Assembly (NCBI GenBank): GCA_946965045.2
Contig: OX337241.1
Coordinates: 1,612,001-1,676,000, forward strand
DNA length: 64,000 nucleotides
Direction of reading: 5' to 3'
Origin: Epithemia pelagica
Taxonomy: Eukaryota; Bacillariophyta; Bacillariophyceae; Surirellales; Surirellaceae
A program made the translations under genes and the position numbers. Positions 56,411-64,000 of this stretch are shown one piece after another (the stretch's first letter is position 1; each line of letters starts with the position of its first letter). The notes under the pieces are model-generated. The model saw only the letters and a program-made list of their open reading frames with translations. It made no database searches and was not told the DNA's origin.

Positions 56411-57040
56411 ATGGCAGAGAAAAGTCCAGAAGGCAGAAAATTAGACCGAACAGAGCCCAAAAGTATGAGCGATACGGTTTTCGACTCTCCCACTTCTTCT
56501 ACAGCCGATCTGGCCTTTCACGATGAAGATGCTCCCCGTCGCCGCATGCCTCCCAAAGGTCTATCTCGCAGAGGAAGCAGGAGGTTTGTCCGGGGTGACA
56601 GTGAACGATCACTGGTGAGTGATCAAGGACTGGATGAACTTGGTGATGGCAGCTGTGTTCCTCGTCGTCGTCGTTTACCACCCAAAACGCTTTCTCGTGG
56701 AGGAAGTCGAAGATTATTGCGAAGCGACAGTGACGGTAGACCCAAGAGTCATTTCAACACAAGTGACGGTGGAGGAAACGAGAGTCAAGATTTGTTGTTG
56801 GGGACGCAGTCGTGCAGCGATCTAAGTATGGGAATGGCCTCGGCGGGTGCTAGAACAGTGACGCCTTCCAACTTTCTGGAAGGTTTGCTGGAAGAGGAAG
56901 AAGAGGACGAAAATGCTGAGTCGACTGGCAAGGATGAGGGCGTTGACGATATCCTCTCGGATTCATTACGAGGAACGAAACGAGCTCGTCGCCGCAGGAA
57001 AGGTGAATCAAACACTGAAGACAGCGGCGAAGCTTCATAA
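56411..57040 (+). CDS. small disordered protein with a duplicated RRRxPPKxLSRxGSRR motif
   Basis: From ATG 56411 the protein is 209 aa, low in hydrophobic residues. A 25-residue unit occurs twice: RRRMPPKGLSRRGSRRFVRG and RRRLPPKTLSRGGSRRLLRS, each followed by DS. The RRGS/RGGS cores are good sites for basophilic kinases. The C-terminal half has an acidic run (LLEEEEEDENAES) and a basic cluster (KRARRRRKGE) likely to be a nuclear localisation signal. I recognise no family. It lies between the two IQ/coiled-coil genes and converges on the second. Confidence 0.6.
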   Translation: MAEKSPEGRKLDRTEPKSMSDTVFDSPTSSTADLAFHDEDAPRRRMPPKGLSRRGSRRFVRGDSERSLVSDQGLDELGDGSCVPRRRRLPPKTLSRGGSRRLLRSDSDGRPKSHFNTSDGGGNESQDLLLGTQSCSDLSMGMASAGARTVTPSNFLEGLLEEEEEDENAESTGKDEGVDDILSDSLRGTKRARRRRKGESNTEDSGEAS

Positions 57041-57286
57041 TGAGTGCGCATCTCAAGAAGATTCAATCGAGTGCATGTGTCAATAGAAATTTTGTAAGTC
57101 AACCAAAATAGTCATGATCATAGCGGAGATTAAGATAACTGTACGTAGCTTTGTACTCGACTCCATGATGATCATTGCTAAACGTTAAAGCCAGTGTCTC
57201 TGAAATATTCCGCTGGAACAAAAAGCTAGGCTATTTTTAAGAGGAAGCTAACAGCTGCAAGGTGATTCCTAGTATATTCCTTTGCA

Positions 57287-59842
57287 TTAGTGGAATTCGC
57301 TTTCACTGTCTGTATCACTATCGCCACTGCTCCATCCAGGAGAGTCTTCGTCTGGATCGGCTTCCTTGGGAGGTGGGTTTGGGGCAGGACGGCCTCCTCC
57401 CAATTTGGTAGCAGCTCTTGCAATCGAAGCCTGGTAGCTGCGATCAAATTCTCTCTGACTATCATCGCTCTCCTCTTCGTCGGAACTACTCGTACTTCTA
57501 CTGCTGTCCGTGCTCCCGTCGTCTCCCATACCATCGGTCGTCTTCTTTGACGATGACCTGCGGTTCTCTCGTGGTTTGTAAGTGGGGGAGGGCTTCCGGG
57601 CGGTTGGGCGGAGCTGTGGCAACTTTGGCTTTCGTCGCCCCTGGGGGTTGGTAGTTTCTTGCTTACCGACTTTGGACATCACTCCTTTCGAGGAGACAGG
57701 TGATTGGGCTACCTTTGTTCTTCGTCTATTTCCAATAATTCGACTTTCATTCTCTTCGTCAGTTGTACTAGGATTGTCATCAGAGACACCACCATCCTTT
57801 GCTTGAGATCGTGTCCTTGAGGATGCCCTTCTTCTTGACTTGGGCGAAGGTGAGGATTGCCTTTTAGCAGACTCTGTACTAGTTCTTCTTTGGACATTGT
57901 TACTGCTGGTTTTGTTGCCGTTGGCGGCGCTTGTGCTGGTTATTGCTCTCTTGAGTGCCACCGGTGTGTTGGTGGATCCACTCTTGGCGCTGCTGTCGTC
58001 AAATACATAGGACTCATCGTCACTGCTTCCCGACACAGGAAGTGCTGCCACATCAGTAAGAGCCGATGCCGCTTTCTCGGTGTCTTGCTTGGGTCGACTT
58101 AATCGGGGTGGAGAATGCAGCCAGCTTGAAGTAGAATCATCTGCGTCTAGTTGCCCACCTGCCCCTACGGGTTCTTCGTAGGGGCAGGGTTTATTTGGTG
58201 TTTTGTCACGGCTTTTCACCTGTTGCACCATATGGTGGAGACTTTCCAACAAATTGATGTTGTTGCTGTGTCTGCAGCTTTCCACCATTTTGACATAGTC
58301 CGCAATGGCCTTGCGGAAACTTATTTTTATCCTGTTTTCGGACACCGCATAAGCCGTTCGAGTGTCGAGGCTTTGTTGCAACTGGTCAAGCTTTTTTCGG
58401 TAGCTTGCCTGCACCTCCAATAGCCGTTCATTGTCTTCTTTGCAATGGTCATGATGATTTTTTATCTGTGTGGTGTACTCCTCTTGATTGGCCATTGACT
58501 TTTCCAGTCTCAAATTTTTCAGTTGGAGTTTACGACAGTTCTCCTTCAAGACGTCGTTGCGTGATCGAAATTGGGCGTTTTCCTTGCGAAGCTGTTCCAT
58601 TTCATGCTTGTTACGTTCATAGAATTCAACCTTGTCTTGATGCTTCGCTCTCCTTTGCTCCAGCTTTGTACGCAGCTTGCTTTTGTACGTTTCAACGCTT
58701 TCCTCCAAGCGACCGAGTTCGTCTTTTGTTTCCATCTTGATTTCTTCCAGTCTCCGCAGTAATTCCTTTTCCTTGCGATTGTGTTGAAGCAGCAAAGCAA
58801 ATAAACTACGTTGGCGAAGCCCTCGAAAGAGAGCCTGCATCCGGATGATTCCCTTGACTACTTTTTCCATGTTCTTGCCAGCTGTCTTTTCCAGAAATGT
58901 CTTTTCCAAGAATGTCTTTTCCACAGTTGGCTTTTGCAGAGCTGGCTTTTCCACAGTTGGCTTTTCCAGAGTGGACTTTTCCAGAGTTCGTACTTTTCTC
59001 TCGGGACTGTGCCGTTTCGGTTGCGACCTTGTCCGTGAGGGAGCCCGACGTGAGGGGGACCGACTTCTCCCATCCGCCGATCTTCCATCGCGTGATTTGT
59101 GCTTGACGGGGCTGGCCGGTGATGGTGAAGAGCCTCTCCTCCGATCGACCGATCTCGCGTTCCGTTGCTTCTGTTTGACGGGGCTGGCCGGTGATGATGG
59201 TGAGGAGCCTCTCCGGTCAACCGATCTGGCGTCACGTTGTTTCTGTTTGACTGGACTGGCCGGTGATGATGGTGAGGAACCTCTCCGATCGACGGATCTC
59301 GCATTGCGTGGTTTATGCTTGACTGGGCTTGCTGTTCGCTTTCGTTGTGGGTCCCTCCTGTTGCCCCGATCACTGGTTTTGGGAATCGGTTCATTGGTTC
59401 GTTTGTCTTCGGTATGATCCGATTTTAGCTTGAGAGTCCGAGGTGAAGCGCCATGTCGAGCGCTGATAGCAATATTGGTGGACTTTAATGGTGGGAGTTC
59501 ACTGGTGGCACCACCGAGAATCGGTGCCTTTGGTAACGAGCTCTTGGTGGTGGTGGAGGCGGTAGAGGAAGAAGAGGGCACTCCCACAGTATCGACACCA
59601 TCTTGCTTTCTGCCATTCGACGACCGTCGTCTGGAGGATGGAGATTGCATTGTGAGGGAGGATCGTTTGATTTGTGGTTGTTCCGCTGCGGGTTCGGTGG
59701 TGCTAGAGGAGGATGGTGGTTTTGGCTCGGTGGAGGAGGATGTAGACGCCCTGCGGAAGGGTGACGCTGGAACCCTATTGGTTGCGTTGCGTTCAAACAC
59801 GGACCGAGCATTTCCAAAGGACTTGTTTCCTACGGTCGTCAT
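57287..59842 (-). CDS. large IQ-motif coiled-coil protein with SPVK-type repeats
   Basis: The 851-aa frame has a long Ser/Arg/Pro-rich N-terminal half. It contains tandem ~25-residue repeats built on ASPVKQKQRDARSVDRR and GSSPSSPASPVK (four copies), then a run of short units of the form (S/P)xxEKPTVEK. An IQ motif follows (IIRMQALFRGLRQRSLF), then ~180 residues of coiled coil (KELLRRLEEIKMETKDELG, FYERNKHEMEQLRKENAQFR). The C-terminal third is disordered, alternating basic and acidic Ser-rich sequence, ending DSDTDSESEFH. SPVK/SPxK are typical proline-directed kinase sites and may bind microtubules. Related in order to the protein at 54555. Confidence 0.8.
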   Translation of the reverse strand: MTTVGNKSFGNARSVFERNATNRVPASPFRRASTSSSTEPKPPSSSSTTEPAAEQPQIKRSSLTMQSPSSRRRSSNGRKQDGVDTVGVPSSSSTASTTTKSSLPKAPILGGATSELPPLKSTNIAISARHGASPRTLKLKSDHTEDKRTNEPIPKTSDRGNRRDPQRKRTASPVKHKPRNARSVDRRGSSPSSPASPVKQKQRDARSVDRRGSSPSSPASPVKQKQRNARSVDRRRGSSPSPASPVKHKSRDGRSADGRSRSPSRRAPSRTRSQPKRHSPERKVRTLEKSTLEKPTVEKPALQKPTVEKTFLEKTFLEKTAGKNMEKVVKGIIRMQALFRGLRQRSLFALLLQHNRKEKELLRRLEEIKMETKDELGRLEESVETYKSKLRTKLEQRRAKHQDKVEFYERNKHEMEQLRKENAQFRSRNDVLKENCRKLQLKNLRLEKSMANQEEYTTQIKNHHDHCKEDNERLLEVQASYRKKLDQLQQSLDTRTAYAVSENRIKISFRKAIADYVKMVESCRHSNNINLLESLHHMVQQVKSRDKTPNKPCPYEEPVGAGGQLDADDSTSSWLHSPPRLSRPKQDTEKAASALTDVAALPVSGSSDDESYVFDDSSAKSGSTNTPVALKRAITSTSAANGNKTSSNNVQRRTSTESAKRQSSPSPKSRRRASSRTRSQAKDGGVSDDNPSTTDEENESRIIGNRRRTKVAQSPVSSKGVMSKVGKQETTNPQGRRKPKLPQLRPTARKPSPTYKPRENRRSSSKKTTDGMGDDGSTDSSRSTSSSDEEESDDSQREFDRSYQASIARAATKLGGGRPAPNPPPKEADPDEDSPGWSSGDSDTDSESEFH

Positions 59843-60877
59843 GGTTCCTTTGTTGTTGTTGTGGTTGGGAGTTGTTCTGATTAGTTCGTCCTCATTTCGG
59901 TTCGTGTTCGATGCCCTCTTGGTGGAAAAAAATTTTTGTTACTCCGAAAGTGTCGTTTGCCCAAGAGAATGTCTTTCAGTCGTCAAAAATTGGTACGGAA
60001 AGTCTCTTTGGTCATAGTGTTCCGTTGCGGCAACGTACGACGTACGACCCACAAAGGGGAAGACAGTCGCTGAACGGAGGGAGTCATTCTACCGACGGCA
60101 TTTTTGTCGGTGAACTCATGCGATTGATATGTCCGTTGTACCGACAGATGACCGGCCGATGGACAGACGGAATTGAAATGAAAACGGAAGCACGCTATTA
60201 TCTTAAAAACAATTGCCTTGTACTTATTACTTTACGCATAAGGCTGTTCATAATAGCCCTTGGAATCCGAACTATCGTGGGGGTTAAGTATTTGATTCTT
60301 GATTGTTGCTAGGGAAACTTGAGACATTGCATGCAAGAAGCGCGACCGATATTGAGCGAATTTTTTAAGCGAGTAGCTAACCCCATGAGGGGATGACGGT
60401 CTACGTCTCACTTGTAGAATTTTCCTCTTTGAACGATGGCGTAATTTGGTTTATCAGACCCATACCGACTTTTTTATGAGCTTTACCTTAACCATGGCCT
60501 GGGAAGGTCGCAAAATATCTGGATCATTCGCTCCGAGAATGACCGCCCAAGGTTGGATACCTGTTCTCACTTCCTCTACTACATATCTCACCTGCAACGG
60601 GGTTAGAGATAGAGGATGTGATATGCGGTCAGCTTTTGCGCGCATATTGGGCAATGACGGACGCGTCACACATCTTGCCGTTGAAAGATGACAGCCATAC
60701 GGACACTTTCGTTGCTTAAATGCTTAATGAAGTGCGCCGTCCTGGCACCATGCGAGCTCTCGACTCCAATTCTACTTTTCCTCGCTCGCAAATGAAAGCG
60801 AGATTATCAGGTGAAGTATCCGCATAACAGCAAACACTTTCACCGGAAAGCCCAACTTCATCCGACTAAGAACTACC
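59843..60877. other. intergenic and probable 5' LTR/leader of the retrotransposon
   Basis: About 1 kb between the IQ gene start and the gag start. It should contain the left LTR and primer-binding site of the copia element. The LTR limits cannot be set because its partner lies outside the window, and I found no convincing primer-binding site by eye. Confidence 0.4.
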
Positions 60878-62322
60878 ATGGCAGCGATTCCTCCAGCAAG
60901 CCCTCTTGACATCTTGAATGCCTACATGGATGTAGTGCTCCAAATCACCGATCAGGCAGCTCGTGATGCCTTAAATGCTCAGGGACTACAAGCAATTGGT
61001 GACTTCGAAGCTCTGAGCGAAGATGATATCGCTGAAATTTGCTCAAATGCCAGGAAACCTGGTGGCATGATTCCCAATCCTAATCCTCTTGGACCACCGT
61101 TGATTGCTAATCCTGGTATCATGATTGGCCATCTGGCTGAGAAACGCCTCAAGATGTTTCGTTACTTTTTTATCCATTTGAACAAGGTGAATCGGACCTT
61201 TGTCGGTACCGTTCCCAATTTGGCCAATCTACAAACACTCTATCAATTCAAAGAGAGTGAGACGGAACATGACAACGAAGTTCCCATGCCGGAGAAACTC
61301 ACATCGATTGAGAATATCCGTGTTGTTTTGGAGGACCTTGATCATTATCTTGAGTCCAAGCAAGGTGTCACTGGCATTCCTTTGGCTGCGTACACTCGTA
61401 TCGATCCCAACGTTGCACCTGAAAATGAAGATCCAAATTTCGGTGCTCCAACTATCCTGGCGGAGATGATCAGGCGGGCACCACATACAGGTCCTACCTA
61501 TGCTGCCGACAACCTTGCCGTGTGGGATGTTGTCAACACATCACACATGATGGACCAGGATGGGGCTGGGTGCAACCATTTGCACGTGCACGCAATGGAC
61601 GTGCTGCCTATCAAGCCTTACGTACCCATTATCTTGGAGACGCTTTCCAATCTCGACTCCGTGCCAAAGCAGATCAAACACTTGAAAGTGTGTACTACGA
61701 CGGAGCAAAGCGTAATTTCACCTATGAACGATTCATAGAATCCCTGCAACGGGCATTTACTGACCTTGAGTCAACAGGCAAAACTGTGAGTGAAGAGAGA
61801 AAAGTGCGCATTCTCCTCACAGGCATTGCAGATGCACGGCTAGAGAGTGCAAAGAATCAAATTCTTGCAACCCCTACTCTCAAGGCAACATTCGAAACCG
61901 CATCGAACTTCCTTGCAGAAGTGTTAGACAGCAAGGTCTCCTATAGCGCCTCCAATAGGAAGTAAGCCAGAATCTCCTCGATCCAATCCCAAAACAAAGG
62001 AAAGGGAAGGAACAATAATGGCCGTAATAATAAGAAGAATGAAGACAAGGAAAAGGAGGAGTTAACGGACCGCTACTATACGCCAAAGGAATGGTCGAAG
62101 TTGAGTGGGCCAGAGCGCCAACGCGTTCGTGATGTGCGTGAAGAACGCGATAAAAGGAGAGGAGTAGCATCCGTTACGAGTCAATCCCGAAAGAAGGCAA
62201 AGAAAGATGCACAGAATAATGACACTCCCGATGTCTCCGAAGAGTCCTCTGACGAATCTAGCAGAGGCATTGGCGCAATCATGAGCCAGCGCAAGAAGAA
62301 ACGAAACTCTGAAAATTTGTGA
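60878..62322 (+). pseudogene. gag region of the copia element, with one frame break and one in-frame stop
   Basis: The first part (60878 to about 61565) encodes an N-terminal gag region with SPLDILNAYMD and GIMIGHLAEKRL. Near 61565, at GATGGGGCTGGG, the conserved sequence continues in the +2 frame (GWVQPFARARNGRAAYQALR, then LLTGIADARLESAKNQIL). A TAA at 61963 is followed in the same frame by a Lys/Asn-rich nucleocapsid-like tail and a YYTPKEWSKLSGPERQRVRD segment to the TGA at 62320. Gag would form the particle and bind the RNA. The frame break could be a mutation, sequencing error or programmed shift; copia elements normally use one frame. Confidence 0.75.
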
Positions 62323-62337
62323 CTATCGCTCCAGTCG

Positions 62338-64000
62338 ATGTCAACGACCAAGCCCAACGAAATTATAGTACCAACCTTCATGTGCGAGCTAGACTCACAT
62401 GCCGACACATGTTGTCTTGGCCGAGGCTGTCACGTTCTGTATCAGACTGACACTGCCGATGTCAGTGGTTTCACGGAAACACTGGGAAAATTGAATGAGA
62501 CCCCAGTCATCACAGGTGTCCTTGCCTATGATGACCCTGAGAGCGGGGCAACCTTCTTGCTCTATTTCCACCAAGCGCTGTACCTCCCTCAGATGGATCG
62601 TTGTCTTTTAAATCCCAATCAGATGAGAGAGGCCGGTGTTCAAGTAAATGACGTCCCTTTGATGTTCCTCGCAACAGCGGAACGAAACGATAGGGCTCAT
62701 GCGATTGTTGCTAAAGACTCAGAAGAAAATGAACTCGTGATCCCAATGGACTTGCGTGGCATCATCAGTCAGTTCAAAGTGAGAAAGCCGACTGCACATG
62801 AGATAGAAAATACGGACTCGTGCTATCGGATCGACATGACCAACGCAACACCCGAATGGCGACCGAATGACTCAGCAACAGAATACGATGCTGATGAAAG
62901 AAAGCTTCGGGATGCGATTGTGCATGACACGATAAGGAAGAGACCTTCAAGGGATCTTCAAGTTGATTCTCTGCGTTCAATAAGAAGGATCAATGGCCGC
63001 ACCATCACCATCGCCAAGACCATGCATAGTCGAAAGGGGACCGTACAGCCACAAGATTTAGCCACACGATGGAATATTGGGCTAAAGACTGCGGAGCGCA
63101 CGTTTGAGGAAACGACACAGCTGGGTGTGCGTGACTTCAACGAGCATGGTGGTTTCAAGCGTCTGAAACATACTGCCTACCAACTCAGGCACCGTCGTCT
63201 GCGTGCAGACGTGTATACCAATACCTTATTTGCTGAAACAAAATCCTTGGATCAACATACATGCGGCCAAATCTTCGCGACTGACTTTGGATGGGTGCAT
63301 TTCGTCCCAATGCGCAAGCGAAGTGAGGCACCCTCAACTCTTCCTCCTCTTTTTGACGAATATGGGATATTTAATCATATTGTCCCCGACAACGCTCCGG
63401 AGTTAACCTCCTTGGAGTTCAAACGTGTTGCGTCCAAGTATGGGTGTCGTCTCAAGCCAGTGGAGGCTTGGACCCCCAATCAAAACCTCGCCGAAGCTAA
63501 TATACGCGAGTTGAAGCGAATCTATCGGCGAGAGATGCGTCAAAGCAATGCGCCAGCAGTTTTGTGGGATCACTGCCTTATGCTAGTGGCGGAAAGAAGG
63601 TCACATACATCGCAAGCAAATGGGAATCCGCCTCTAATTCAAATCCTTACTGGAGATACTCCCGATATATCGCACTTAATCGAACACAAGTGGTACGATT
63701 TTGTATGGTACAGCAACCCCGGGTTTGAAGGGCGCAAGCTTGGGAGATGGCTTGGCCCCAGCCATTCTGTCGGTCAGGCCATGTGTGCCAAAATACTGAC
63801 GGAGAAGGGCAAGATCGTCCATCGAACGTCCGTCTGGCCCATTGCCAGGGCAATGCAAAATGACGAAGCCTTTCGAGAACAACGTGAGCAATTTACATCG
63901 AATCTTGGAGAAGCACTCGGTGCGAGAATGGCAGGCATCCCCGCTGAAGACGACGATGAGCCCAAGGAGGCTGATACCCCTCTATATGAGCCATACGAGG
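62338..64000 (+). CDS. pol of the copia element: protease and integrase, continues off the right edge
   Basis: From ATG 62338 (and in frame with the preceding gag tail across a TGA at 62320-62322) 554 codons remain open to the window end. The aspartic protease motif is ELDSHADTC at residues 17-25. The integrase core has Asp316 (FATDFGW), Asp351 (VPDNAPEL) and Glu386 (NLAEANIRELKR), the D-D(35)E spacing expected of retroviral-type integrases. Beyond this the sequence reads VWPIARAMQNDEAF and an acidic stretch leading towards the reverse transcriptase. The integrase zinc-binding HHCC motif before the core is not obvious. Whether the TGA is read through to make a Gag-Pol fusion cannot be told from sequence. 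Confidence 0.85.
   Translation, partial: MSTTKPNEIIVPTFMCELDSHADTCCLGRGCHVLYQTDTADVSGFTETLGKLNETPVITGVLAYDDPESGATFLLYFHQALYLPQMDRCLLNPNQMREAGVQVNDVPLMFLATAERNDRAHAIVAKDSEENELVIPMDLRGIISQFKVRKPTAHEIENTDSCYRIDMTNATPEWRPNDSATEYDADERKLRDAIVHDTIRKRPSRDLQVDSLRSIRRINGRTITIAKTMHSRKGTVQPQDLATRWNIGLKTAERTFEETTQLGVRDFNEHGGFKRLKHTAYQLRHRRLRADVYTNTLFAETKSLDQHTCGQIFATDFGWVHFVPMRKRSEAPSTLPPLFDEYGIFNHIVPDNAPELTSLEFKRVASKYGCRLKPVEAWTPNQNLAEANIRELKRIYRREMRQSNAPAVLWDHCLMLVAERRSHTSQANGNPPLIQILTGDTPDISHLIEHKWYDFVWYSNPGFEGRKLGRWLGPSHSVGQAMCAKILTEKGKIVHRTSVWPIARAMQNDEAFREQREQFTSNLGEALGARMAGIPAEDDDEPKEADTPLYEPYE

Larger units (their letters stand above)
60878..64000 (+). mobile_element. Ty1/copia-type LTR retrotransposon of diatom type, 5' part
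   Basis: Gag, protease and integrase follow in copia order on one strand and run off the right edge; reverse transcriptase and RNase H are not in the window. The sequence is of the kind abundant in diatoms (CoDi group): gag with VQPFARARNGRAAYQAL, protease LDSHADTC. Gag carries a frame break and a stop, and a TGA separates gag from pol, so this copy is probably not autonomous unless the stops are bypassed. Confidence 0.85.

Noticed and set aside
59911-60312. 133-codon plus-strand open frame with an ATG
   Set aside because: No recognisable content or homology by eye, low complexity is absent but so is any domain; it overlaps the upstream region of the IQ gene. Length alone is weak evidence.

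Overview
The window is eukaryotic nuclear DNA, most likely from a pennate diatom; I cannot name the species. The pointers are short GT-AG introns (64 to 94 bp), very large secreted Ser/Thr/Pro-rich proteins ending in a diatom-type leucine-rich-repeat domain, a diatom-style Ty1/copia element whose protease reads DSHADTC, a plain ankyrin protein, a clathrin-adaptor beta subunit, and no bacterial operon structure.

Layout. 1-12.4 kb: an open frame leaving the left edge, a hybrid histidine kinase, a candidate PIF/Harbinger transposon (SANT/Myb-like gene, palindrome array, DDE transposase), two divergent glutaredoxin genes and MnmE. 12.4-20.2 kb: a small hypothetical gene, then a complete 6,798-bp hAT transposon (13348-20145) with a perfect 8-bp target-site duplication. 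Besides its transposase it carries an intact, convergently transcribed gene for an endonuclease III-type (HhH-GPD) DNA glycosylase homolog. 20.7-29 kb: AP-1/2 beta-adaptin, a YhfC-like membrane protein, a type II membrane protein with a methyltransferase-like fold, a MITE in that gene's upstream region, and an ankyrin protein. 29.9-47.9 kb: two paralogous mucin-like LRR proteins (3,094 and 1,163 aa), with a secreted repeat protein, a truncated gene copy and duplicated downstream and upstream segments between them. 48-60 kb: hypothetical and membrane proteins, a periplasmic-binding-protein-like secreted protein, a GST-like protein, and two IQ/coiled-coil proteins around a small disordered protein. 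60.9-64 kb: the 5' part of a Ty1/copia retrotransposon running off the right edge.

The most interesting unit is the hAT element. Transposase and glycosylase lie inside one set of terminal repeats and target duplications, so they moved together. Why a cut-and-paste transposon carries a base-excision-type glycosylase is not known to me. Removal of silencing DNA methylation (by analogy with plant DME/ROS1 enzymes) and help with donor-site repair are inferences only. A second theme is single in-frame stops in otherwise intact genes (glutaredoxin, YhfC-like, secreted repeat protein) and a few single-base frame breaks. These need read-level checking before any biological reading.
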